This document shows positions 39,776-51,800 of a stretch of 64,000 nucleotides of DNA, piece after piece (position 1 is the stretch's first letter; each line of letters opens with the position of its first letter). Under the pieces are notes generated by a model. The model saw only the letters and a list, made by a program, of their open reading frames with translations. It made no database searches and had not been told where the DNA came from. The stretch spans positions 42,868,868-42,932,867 of the forward strand of contig NC_084591.1 in NCBI RefSeq assembly GCF_033807715.1. Reading direction: 5' to 3'. The stretch is from Cololabis saira (taxonomy: Eukaryota; Chordata; Actinopteri; Beloniformes; Belonidae). A program made the position numbers and the translations under genes.

Positions 39776-41595
39776 AAGCAATACATCACGACAGGCCGTG
39801 GTATACGCTCATTATATCACAGCTGAGGGGCTTCTCCCGGCCCCGACGCGAAATTATGTATTGCTTTTATAAAACGGTTACCGATAATGTAAATATGAAA
39901 GAGGAATAGACAATCTATTTTATGTAGTTTTTAATTAATCAGAAATAAATATTATCCAGTAAAAATAGCCCCACTGTGGAAAAAAATAGTCCCATCTCTC
40001 CACATGTAGCTCCGCATGTCGTCTTTTGCTCGTCTTTTTTTTCGGAGACAGGCACTCGTCAATCCATTCATCCATCGTTAGCTCCTCCCCAGAGATCAGA
40101 GTTTACCGTCAACATGCCTAATTAATTGTTAACGAAAATAAAAAATAAACTTTAACACCATCTACTTTTTGCTACCTGCTGTAACCATCAAAAAATATGT
40201 AACAGTTGGTGGTTGTCATGGATACATTGTTGCTTTCCTGACGCAGAATGATATGCTATGATAAGTCTTTAGAATAGAAGACGTGGTATATGCTCATTAT
40301 ACCACAGTTAACAACCAATCAGATTGCAGGATTTCACCTTTCCGTTTTCTAATGGTATTTATATGTCTCGGAGAGAGCAGTGAGAGCAGTGAGTGAGGGA
40401 TCATGGGTATTTGATGTGTACGATGTGGCTCTTTGCAGTAACACAGTAACCAATACTATAAAATTCCCAGTGTCCAAGTCGCTGATTCGTTTCCACCAGT
40501 GCCTGAGCATTTATCCAGTACAATCACAGCTTTACTTTTGTGTATATCAGTGGTTTGTTAAGGATTGTGATGTAAGGACCCAAGTGCAGGACATCTGGAG
40601 GTGTCAATAATTTTAAAAGTCCTTTATTATTTACAACAACAACAAGAACAAAAAACACTGCTCAGGGAGGAATCCAAAATCAATACAAATAAGCTCTACT
40701 AGCTTTTAAATATCAGTGGGACTGATACCTCTGTCAATCTCCTGCTCCATTCTTCCTCCACTGATGAACAGGACCTGGAGATACGTGAACCACTCACATA
40801 ACCTGTTAACTCACTTGTGGATGAATGTGGATGAATAATTAGTATTCATTAGTAACTGACTATCAGTTTGTTTTGTTTTTTTATACATGTCAAAAATGTC
40901 CACATATTTTTCTAAAAATCTCTATCTTTAAAACTAGACATTGTCTCAATTTTTTTATTTTCTAGAGATATTGCTAAGGTACTATCTAAATCTCAGCAAA
41001 AACGCTGGAGTGAATGTTATAAATTAACCCTGGAAAAGGTTTTTCTGTGGAAACCTAAGGCATGTTAGTGTTAATAAATGCAATAAATTGGGCAAACTTC
41101 AGAACACATCTTTGACTTCTGCCATTTTTTTATTGTGCATTGTGTTCAATTTATTATCTTGTATGCTCATTAATAAGTAATTACATTTTAATTTCAAGCT
41201 ATTACATGAGTCAACACTATGTTTATTACATTCTTAAGGATCTTTCTGGAGGGACAACATCCCTTAAAATAACAAATATGTGCTAAGATTTATGAAACGT
41301 AAGGAAAATCTAACTACTTTATAGTGAAATACTATTGTACATTTTGCAGTGATATTTCTCTGTCTCTGTCTCGTTTACATGTATGTATTTGAGTAGTCTT
41401 GTATGAAGTATAAATTTTATACTTTTATACTTTTATTTTATACTTTATACTTTTATACTATAAAAGTGTTGTTGTTTTACCTGCAATAGTAAACATGCAG
41501 TTTCAAGATGAATCAAGAAGGGACTCTACTGAGAAGCCGTGGAAACTGCTACTCTGCATAAAGGCTGTAGAGTAGCCGGTTTCCATCATCTAAAG
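39776..41595. other. Gene-free stretch with repeat traces
   Basis: CCGTGGTATACGCTCATTAT (39,797) and ACGTGGTATATGCTCATTAT (40,281) are two copies of one motif and may mark ends of an old element at about 39,780-40,330. No exon is evident. 41,400-41,470 is a TTTTATACT simple repeat. Confidence 0.4.
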
Positions 41596-42350
41596 CAGGG
41601 GTCGGCAACCCAAAATGTTGAAAGAGCCATATTGGACCAAAAACACAAAAAACAAATATGTCTGGAGCCGCAAAAAATGAAAAGTCTTGTATTAGAATGA
41701 AGGCAAATGGCAAAATGTTGAGAAAAAAGTCAAAATGTCGAGAAAAAAGTCAAGGTTTCGAGAAAAAAGTTGAAATGTTGTGAAAAAAGTCGCAATCAAA
41801 AAAGAAAGTCAGGGGTGCTCAGAAGGTTCATCTAAATCATGTGACGAAGTTGCTCTTTGGTGGGAAAAAGGATGTCAAAAAAGAGGAAAAGTCCAAGGCA
41901 CTCTTCTTTAAATATAAAAAGCCTTTATTTGAAATGGCTATCTTATGTAGAAGATTTAAAAACGTGGGTTACAGCCCTCGCGTTTCGGCCACAGCCTTCC
42001 TCAGGATGTATCACTCAACACATTGATTCTCCTTAAATAGGATGATTGAAATCACCTGGGTAGGTGGGAGGACAAATGTAAACAAGAGAAACAACAGACA
42101 CAACCAATAAATGGCTCCACCAATTGCCAAACAAACTGCCAACAAAAGTCGCAATATCAAGAAAAAAGTTGAAATGTCGAGATTAAAAAGTAAAGGAAAA
42201 AGGAAGAAAAAAAGGAAAAAAGAGAAAGGAGAAAAAAAGAAGAAGAAAAGGAAAAAAAAAGGTCAAACATTTTTGAAAAAGCTCCAGGAGCCACTAGGGC
42301 GGCGATAAAGAGCCACATGTGGCTCTAGAGCCGCTGGTTGTCAACCCCCG
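41596..42350. mobile_element. hAT-like miniature, CAGGGGTCGGCAACCC family, with inner insertion
   Basis: Perfect 8-base duplications ATCTAAAG at 41,588-41,595 and 42,351-42,358. The left end is CAGGGGTCGGCAACCC; the right is worn (GGTTGTCAACCCCCG). GAGAAAAAAGTC iterons lie at both sides of an insertion at about 41,800-42,140, which is flanked by AAAAGTCGCAAT on both sides. The inserted piece contains CGCGTTTCGGCCACAGCC, reminiscent of Penelope-type elements. Confidence 0.85.
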
Positions 42351-42593
42351 ATCTAAAGTAAGTAAATTCTTAATTTCATAGTGTTTCAACTGAACAGTGT
42401 ATTGTGGTTGATTACTGTACTGCAGGTAAAACACATGGTTAGACACAAACTACTAATAAATACTTCATACATCTGCATTTTAAGAAAAAAAATCCCTTTA
42501 ATGCTAAATACTAATGCAAAATGTCCATCTCGGAGAAACCTCTTAAAAAGATCAGTTTACATAATATGAATATTTCTTCCTGCTGGTTGCCCC

Positions 42594-42860
42594 CTATTTG
42601 AAATGCTTTTCAAACAGTGGGTTGTTTTCCTTCAGCCTGGTGGGGAGGGGGACTTTCTTCTTCAGGGCCAGGGTGGAGTTGACCTGCTCGGCTGAGAGCA
42701 GGCTGTGCCACTGAGCGATGGGCCGCCGGGGGTTGGACAGCATGTCGGCCCAGTGACGCAGCTGATTCCCTGTGGCATCGCAGCCCAAAAACACTTTTCC
42801 AATCGCATCATTCCTGGTCATGGCGTCGTGGTCCCACACTGAGATCACCAGGTTCACTCT
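42594..42860 (-). CDS. syt8-like: Synaptotagmin exon 8 (C2B end)
   Basis: 88 codons and a stop. [20 protein letters not shown] keeps three calcium aspartates, and [12 protein letters not shown] has the WHxL motif. A 20-odd-residue tail ([16 protein letters not shown] at its end) is longer than in Syt1. Acceptor CGTACTCAG/AGAGTG. Confidence 0.93.
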   Translation of the reverse strand, partial: RVNLVISVWDHDAMTRNDAIGKVFLGCDATGNQLRHWADMLSNPRRPIAQWHSLLSAEQVNSTLALKKKVPLPTRLKENNPLFEKHFK

Positions 42861-45800
42861 CTGAGTACGAAAGGGGATAACAGCGTTACACTTTTATACC
42901 CTGATTTATGTGGAAAAGTATGACTAAAGAAGCAACTTTGAAGGTCTGTAGCACCCTATAATGTAATAATTTCCTGGAAATGTAATAATGCCTGAAAATG
43001 TAATAACATTTGCACTTAACCCAATCAAAAATGTAATAAAATCCAATAATGTACTAACTTCACGAATAATGTAATAAAATATCCTGACGGATATTGTAAT
43101 AACATTTTTACCGATAATTTAATAAAATCTTATTACATTATTGGGAATTTATTACATGCTACTCAAATTATTATTTGTCAAGTACTGTATTACATTATCG
43201 GTTTTGGAAAAAAAAGACCCACCTAAAAATGTAATGAATTCCCAATAATGTAATAAGGTATTACATTATTGGTAAAAATGTTATTACAATATCTGTCAGG
43301 ATATTTTATAACATTATTGGTGAAGTTATTACATTATTGGGTTTTATTACATTTTCGATTAAGTTAAGGGCAAATTTTATTACATTTTCAGGCGTTATTA
43401 CATTTCAGGAAATTATTACATTATAGGGTGCTACAAGGACAAAAGTAAACTGGTGCTTGTCTGTGTTTTAAAGTTTGCAGCTTTGGATCCACAAAGCTGC
43501 TGATTTATATAGAAAGAGCAAGTGATGACTTTTTGTGAAAATGTTTAGTCACTTATCTCTGCCTCTCTCCTAACACCACGCAAGAAATCAATCATAAATA
43601 CATTATAAATAAATAAAATTAGTTTTTAAAAGAACTTTAATGATATAAAACATGTTTTAACATTTCTTAGTTTTCACATAATGTGTTTCTCTACATGTGG
43701 TTGTCACATATGCAGGGTATCAACAACAAAAATATTTTAGTGTTACATTTAAAAAATGAAATCAGAGAAAGTTATTGGAATAAAATCTTGGGCTCTGGTT
43801 TTAGTCACTGCTGACACAATCACCTGGATTTGATCGAATGACACATCAAAGGTGAAAGACTCGTTGAAATAAGGGTTCAGTGTTTTCTTTTTAATAGATG
43901 TCTTCTTTTTCTTCCACTTCCTCTTGTCAAGAGCCAGCTGCACCTTTACATACGGATCTGCAAAACAGCAAACAGATGTAAATCACAGGTACCGCTGAGG
44001 AAACAAGTTAGGAACAAGGAAAGATGAAGGAGGGATGAGAAATATGTATTGAAAAAAGATTTACCAAAAATAAGAAAAATTGTAATATTACGAGAATAAA
44101 GTCATAGCCTAATGTTGCGAGAATAAAGTCGTAAAATTACAAGAATAAAGTCGTAAAATTACAAGAATAAAGTCGTAATATTACGAGAATAAAGTCGTAA
44201 AATTACGAGAATAAAGTCATATTGTTGCGATAATAAAGTCGTAATATTACGACTTTATTGTCGTAATATTACGACTTTATTCTCGTAACATTAGGCTATG
44301 ACTTTATTCTCGTAATTTCCAATTTTTTTTTGTCTTAGTTTGGCCTAATACTCCGTCGTACAGTCTTACCTGAGCTTCCTCCAAAGTCCATGCTCTTCAG
44401 GTTTTTACCTTCCAGGATCACAACAGTCAGTTTGCTGGCAGTGGGAACATAACGTAAAGAAAAGCAAATCTCTCCCAAGTTTTCTTCCTGAAACACACAA
44501 ATGTCACATGCGAGCTCAAGGCTAAACGACATCAGCCGGAACGACTTTACAGGAAATCTGGCCTCATCGTCCATAAGGATATGTTTTATAGTCATATCCC
44601 ATTGTAAGGTGAAATGTATTTTTGTGAAGTACTTAACCTTTAAAGTCACACAGGTTGAGATATTTTGATATAAGGGTTGAGTTAATTTATGATTTAATAC
44701 ACTGCCATCTCATTTACATTCATGTTTTGAATCATTAATCATTTATTTATAAAGGTGTTATTAAGGTTGCTCATGGTAACAGGTTGGGTGGAGGGAGAAT
44801 TCTGTTCAGTACACTGGAATTAAAGCTGTCGGAGGGGTCGGATTTTTTCTTTCCTTTTTCTGGACACATTATTCACTGGCTACTCTCAGGATGGAAGGAC
44901 CATTTCACCCAGTATAACAATAAATGTTTTTGAATATGATTACAGAATATACCTTTAATGTTGAAGTACAATCTTGTGAAAAAAGTCGAAATGTCGAGAA
45001 AAAAGTCGAAATGTTGAGAAAAAAGTCAAAATTTCGAGAAAAAAGTCGAAATATGGAGGAAATAGTCAAAATTTTGTGAAAAAAGTCAAAATGTTGAGAA
45101 AAAAGTCAAAATGTCGAGATTAATGTTGAAATACAATCTCAAGAAAAAAGTCAAAATGTCGAGAAAAAAGTCAAAATTTCGAGAAAAAAGGCGAAATGTC
45201 AAGATTAAAAAGGAAAGGAAAAAGGAAGAAAAAAAGAGAAAAAAAAAATAGAAGAAAAAAAGAAAAAAAAATAAAAGAAAAAGAGAAAAAGGAAAAAAGA
45301 GAAAAAAGGGAAAAAAAGGAAAAAAGAAGAAAAAAGGAAACAAAAAGGTCAAACATTTTTGAAAAAGCTCCAGCGAGCCACTAGGGCGGCGCTAAAGAGC
45401 CGCATGCGGCTCTAGAGCCGCGGGTTGCCGACCTCTGCACTATACTATAAGGACACACTAGCTGCTGAAAAATTGAAATTATTTGTAGGTTAAACCGGTT
45501 CAGGTGATGGTAACACGCAGGTTTTCACTGGTTGACATAGCCCTATGCCCACTGGACCAGCCTCCTCACTTCTACTTCACTGAATACTATAATTCAATTA
45601 TGGATATATATTTTTTGCAAAATTCAAATATGCATACAGCTCCTCTGAAGGACCTGCTGGAGAACAAGCTGCAGTAGAACAACACAAGAGATGTTTGTGG
45701 TCATGGATGAAGAAGATCACAGGCTTCAAGCAGAAGGAAGAGATAGATAGAAGTCTGGACAGAACCAATGAACTGAGCACACTCTTCTACAGGTTCAGTT

Positions 45801-48800
45801 CAGAAACAATCCCAGCATCCTTCTGTCCTGCCTCCAGCCAAACACACCTCTCATCCTCCCTTGACCCAAAGCTCAGAGCTAGAACTAAATGGTTGCGTAT
45901 CATCTCATATCTCTGTATTTCACAATAGGTTTGGGTCTGGGAGTGCTCTGGAAACAGTTTTAAAAGAGAGAATTAAAACAAATCCTTGGTTGCACGAAAA
46001 CTGGACATTGTTGTCATTTCCCTCTATTGTACTTTCCCACCACTAGCATCACATCATAAAATGCTAAATTAAAGGCAAAAAAAGTAAAACCTCAAATTTG
46101 GCGGGCTCGGCCAAGTCCTGCCATTCCTCAATGACATGGTTCCTGTCGATGTCGCACAGCTGCACCCTCAGCTCTCCAATGATTTCGTGTTTGGTGAATC
46201 GGTTGAAGTCGAACACCTTCATCACCACGGTGGATTTCAGGAGGGTGGACTTGGAAAGCTATGGAGACATTTTTCATGTTAAAAGCTGTAAACATTTTCC
46301 TTTTTGTTTTGCGGAGTTTTGACTGGGTGCATATTACCATATTAGTGTGCAGAATCATCAGATTATAACTGAAACACTTGTAGACCTTAAACAAACTACA
46401 TCTCTAGCTTTTGTAGTCTTGTTTTAATTACTACTTTTTAATTAGGGATATGGGGATGGTTACTTTTTTGTCACTTTAGACAAAGTTAGCATTTTTTAAC
46501 AAATTATATTTCAAATCTTAGAAATGCCTTGAAACCCTATTTTCTTATAACAGAAAAGAGCTTTAAGGATAATTAATAGATCTGACTATTATAAACAAAC
46601 AAATAATCTCTTTATTAAATATAATACTCTAAAATTCCATTATATAGCAGAGCAGAAACTGCTTCCAAACTGCCTTCAGTATTTGTTCCAAATAAAAGAA
46701 ACCCGCTGTGACCTGAGGGGGAAACTCATGTTTGAGATGACGACAGCAAGAACTAATATTAAAAAGAGATGGACATCAATTAAGGCAAGAGAAATATGGA
46801 ATAGTTGTGACAACGACCTAAAAATGTGCAGTTCTATCTACAAGTTCAAGAAAATGATTAAAGAAAATATTGTAAAATAAATATAAAACACTATAACTAT
46901 AAAGTATATTATCAAAAACATTCTAGAATGTGAAACGTAAATTTTATATTTTGTCTTATTTATTTTTGTCTTCTTTATGCATTGTTTGTTTCCTCGAAGT
47001 AATACTAATGTTTCATATTTAAGTTGATCACAAGACAAAAAGAGTAGGCACTATAAGCTACGGCTTCAGCTACACCTTTTCGGCAAAAGAAATGTTTATT
47101 TGACTTTTTCATTTTGTTTTGTAAAAGGTGTGTACAAGACCGAAATAAAGATAATTAATTAATTAATTAATTAATTAATTAATTAATTCATTCATTCATT
47201 CATTCATTCATTCATTCATTCACTCATTCATTCATTCATTCATTCATTCATTCATTCATTCATTCATTCATTCATTCATTCATTCATTCATTCATTCATT
47301 CATTCATTCATTCACTCATTCAACCAGAACCAAAAGTGCATTTTACCTGAAAGGTGAACATCTCATTGAATACAGGGTTCAGTGTGCTTTTGAACACTTT
47401 GGTCTCATAGGTTTTGGACTTTTCAGGCACAGTGTAGACCTTAACGTACGGGTCTGAACTCCTGCCCAGGTCCATGGCCTTCAGGTTGTTTGCTTGTTTG
47501 ATCCCCACTATGAGCTGAAAAAGACAGATAGGATTTGAGAACCTTAATGTGAGCTTCAGTAAAACCCTTTCCAGTGTATTAAGTAATGGAGTTGCCGGTG
47601 TCTGACTAGGAAAATGTATTTTGTTGCAGCGTAAACAGCAATAACATATTCACTTCAGACAGGGTAGCGTTGTACTCCAAAGAGTAGAGCAGCTTTCCTC
47701 TCTGCTCTGTTGTCGAGCCGTAGTCGACATCCCACACATCTGGCTGCACCTGTCAGAACAAAACACATCAGCTTCAACCTCTCAGGAAAACAAGGACGCC
47801 AGCCTTCATTTGCTTTACCCAGAAGAACCCAGACCCATTTCCACTTGAAGAAAAAATATGGGGTGCATAACATACACCAGGGGTCGGCAACCCAAAATGT
47901 TGAAAGAACCATATTGGACCAAAAACACAAAAAACAAATATGTCTGGAGCCGCAAAAAATGAAAAGTCTTGTATAAGCCTTAGAATGAAGGACATGACTT
48001 GCTGCATGTTTCTATATTAGTTAGAACTTGGTTCTCGGCTGCAAATGTAGCATGTTAATGTCTTTCCACATGACTCTTTTTGTTACGCAAATCTATGGAA
48101 GAGTATCAGGGCCAGGCAGGAGAAAAATAAAAATAATATTTTAGCGGAGGAAGATTTTTTTTTCATTATGCACTTGGAGAAAAAAGTCAAAATGTCGAGA
48201 AAAAAAGTCAAAATTTTCTGAAAAAAGTGAAAAAGGTTGAGAAAAAAGTCAAAATGTCGAGAAAAAAGTCGAAATGTCAAGATCACTGTTGAAGTACAAT
48301 TTCGAGAAAAATGTCGAAATGTCGAGAAAAAAGTCAAAATGTCAAGAAAAAAGTCAAAATGTAGAGAAAAAAGGCAAAGTTTCGACTTTATTCTTGAAAT
48401 TGTATTTCAACATTAATCTCGACATTTCAACAATTTTCTCGACATTTTGACTTTTTTCTGCATAGAAGTGCATGATGAAAAAAAAATCTTCCCCTCAAAT
48501 ATTTTTTTTCCTGCATGGCCCTAATACTCTTCCATACAAATCTTCGTTAACAGAAATGTTGAAATGTAATATTTATTCTACACATTTTTACAGCATTGGA
48601 AAACGCTAAGGATGTTTATGTCATGTTTGTCCTCCTACAGAAACCATGTGAAAACTAAAAATATATTTCCCTCCCCCAATCGATTTCCATTTTCAAACAT
48701 TTTTCATAAAGCTCCAGGAGCCACTAGGGCGGCGCTAAAGAGCTGCATGCGGCTCTAGAGCCGCGGGTTGCCGACCCCTGACACAGATGAAGTGGACTAT

Positions 48801-51800
48801 ATGTGTAAGGACTTTCCAGGTCATTTAAAGGCAGTGTGACTCTTGTGTCACCATGGGTCCCTATGGGATAAAGAACACGATTGTCTATATTGTTGAGTCC
48901 AGAAATGGAATATTGACTTAGCTGTATCTTGTTGGTCTAATAACAAGGACCTCATCCCCGGTTGGGTGCGACATAACTAAATTACTAAAGTATGCAATTA
49001 AATCAAATCTAAATTTTTTTACAGTTTTCAACCACTTAGCACTAATTATTACTTTGAAATGTTGGAAAATGTAATATACCAGTTAAAACAATGCTACTAA
49101 TGAGTCTGGTGGCATTAGCAGGATTATGAATAACATTAAGTCATTAAGTCTTAATGGAATATTTAAACATGTAACTGATAGCTGTTAAACTAAACTACAC
49201 GGTCCAGATAATGAAATGACCATACTTAACTGTACTAATCTGGCCACAACAAATTTCTACTACCTTGCGCGTCTTTTAAAGCTGGAAATGACAGTTATTA
49301 CTTCTATACATGAGAGTCTGCGTCATGTGAGCAGGTTGATTGATACAACTGTCCTAATGCACATTGCTATATTTAGTTAAATTTAATATTGTGCAATATA
49401 TAGAAAATATTTTAAGTGTTTGTTGATACAAAATAAATGGATTATAATAGGCTGACTGCTACCACTGAATGAATTAGAGCTTCATAGTTACATCTTAAGG
49501 GTTGGTTTCTCACCAGAGCTGTGGCTGTTTTTCCATCTACACCCTTCATATTGATTTGCTCATTCTTTTGACGCTTCTTCTTTTTCCCTTTGCAACAGCA
49601 TTTGATACAGACGCACAGACAAAAGAGCAGAATGAGCAGGCCGCCAGCCGCAAAGATGAGGTAGATTACCCATCGTGGCACTGTGGGAAATGACAAAGGC
49701 AGACAGTTAATCAGGTTCTTCATTGGGTTGTGTTCATGCAGAACTCCTATTTCATAGATTTATATGACTAAAAGCAAGATATCTTAGAGATCTTAAAGAG
49801 ATTTTAAGTATTCTCTCCAGAGCTTGCAGAGGGATAAATAGGCGTTTATGGTGGTTTACATATAATCTCTCTGATGCTAAATTGCAAACACCTGGAATGC
49901 AAAAATGTACATATATTCACAAGTTAAATGAAGATGATATGAAAAAAATAATATTTTGGCTTCAGATGTTTTGCAAAGAAATAAAAGTCAAACTATATTT
50001 TTTGTTGAATTTCCATGTTACCCCCACATTTTTGATTTCCGGTTGCAGTTCAGTCACCCTTCATTATCTTACTGCTCTTGTTTTCCTTTATACATCATGT
50101 GTTTCTAGCACTGCTGGCTGGATCTACCTTGTACTGTCTCAGAAGCACTCCTGACTTGCACAACCTTGTCTGTGCCTGTCTGTGAATGAATGAATGAATG
50201 AATGAATGAATGAAAACCTCCTCTCTGAAAAAAACATTCCAACTTCATCCTCAGTCCAAAACAACTTAGGTTCTATTTCGTCCCTACTGACCGCCAGGCG
50301 GTGCTGTAAGCACTGGATATCTCCCCCTCGCGCATGCGCATGTCGAGTACAATACCAACAATGTCACGTCACCCGTGACCCCTGCATGACCCCCGGAAGG
50401 GTATATCTTCCGGCGTCAGCATGGGATCGGCTCCTTTTTTCTTCTCGCATCGCACGTCTGAAGTACGAGACGGAAATGGGAGCTTTGTGAAGCTCCTTTT
50501 TTTCCTCCCTAAGAAACCCGCCGGCCTCTGTGCAGCTTCGTGCCGTAAGGTAGGAGTAACGATTTTTTTCGTCCTCCGAGGAGCTGTGGCCGACGCGGTA
50601 TTGATGGTGTCGGGTGGCGGCGGCGTCTCCCCGCCCCGCCCCCCTGCCCAGCTGACAGAAGGTAAGCTGTCAAGCTGCGCCTGACACCTGATCACAATCT
50701 GCGCGGGGAGACAGCGTTTCGCTTTCTCTCCCCACTTATTAATGTGACAACATTATTTTTTCCTTGCAGATTATTTTTTTTCTTTTGAGAAAAAAAAAGG
50801 AAAAAAAGAAGACAGAAAAGGATTATTTTTTTCTTTTGAAAAAACAATACAAACACCTTTTTTGGTCTTTCTTACAGCCGTGGTGAAGGCCACGCCCCTC
50901 TCCCACCGGCTCATTTGTGGTGACGGCAGCGTTTCGCTCCCTCTCCCACTTTATTAATGTGACATTATTTTTTTCTTGCGGATTATTTTTTTCTTTTGAA
51001 AAAAACAACACAAACACCTCTTTTGGTCTTTCTTACAGCCGTGGTGAAGGCCACGCCCCTCTCCCACCGGCTCATTTGTGGTGACGGCAGCGTTTCGCTC
51101 CCTCTCCCACTTTATTGATGTGACATTGTTTTTTCCTTGCTGATTATTTTTTTCTTTTGAAAAAAAAAAAAAAAAAAGGAAAGAAATGAGAGAGGATTGT
51201 TCTCTTCTTTTTGAGTAAAGACGCCTATTTTTGCCTTTTCTCATAGCCGTGGTGACGGCAGCGTGGCCCTCCCCTCTCCCGCCTGCATATTGGCGGTGAC
51301 GGCAGCGTGCTCGCTGTGGTGACGGCAGCGTTTCCGCTCCCCTCTCCCACTGACACACCCGTATTGACGGTAGCGTGGCTGCTCCCCTCTCCCACCTGCA
51401 TATCGGTGGCGACGGCAGCGTGCTCGCTGTGGTGACGGCAGCGTTTCCGCTCCCCTCTCCCACTGACACACCCGTATTGACGGTAGCGTGGCTGCTCCCC
51501 TCTCCCACCTGCATATCGGTGGTGACGGCAGCGTGCTCGCTGTGGTGACGGCAGCGTTTCCGCTCCCCTCTCCCACTGACACACCCGTATTGACGGTAGC
51601 GTGGCCCTCCCCTCTCCCGCCTTCATATTGGTGGTGACGGCAGCGTGCTCGCTGTGGTGACGGCAGCGTTTCCGCTCCCCTCTCCCACCGACGCCTACGT
51701 GGTGACTACAGCGCGTCCGCTCCCCTCTCCCACCGGCACATCCGTGGTGACGGCAGCGTGACCGCTCCCACCGACACATTCGTGTGAACGGCAGCGTGTC

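Noticed and set aside
41980..42006. Hammerhead-ribozyme-like core (CTGAGGA..GCCGAAACG on the minus strand)
   Set aside because: The CTGANGA and GAAA core elements and a small stem II are present, as in Penelope-type elements, but I could not find convincing stem I and stem III pairing or a correctly placed cleavage triplet.
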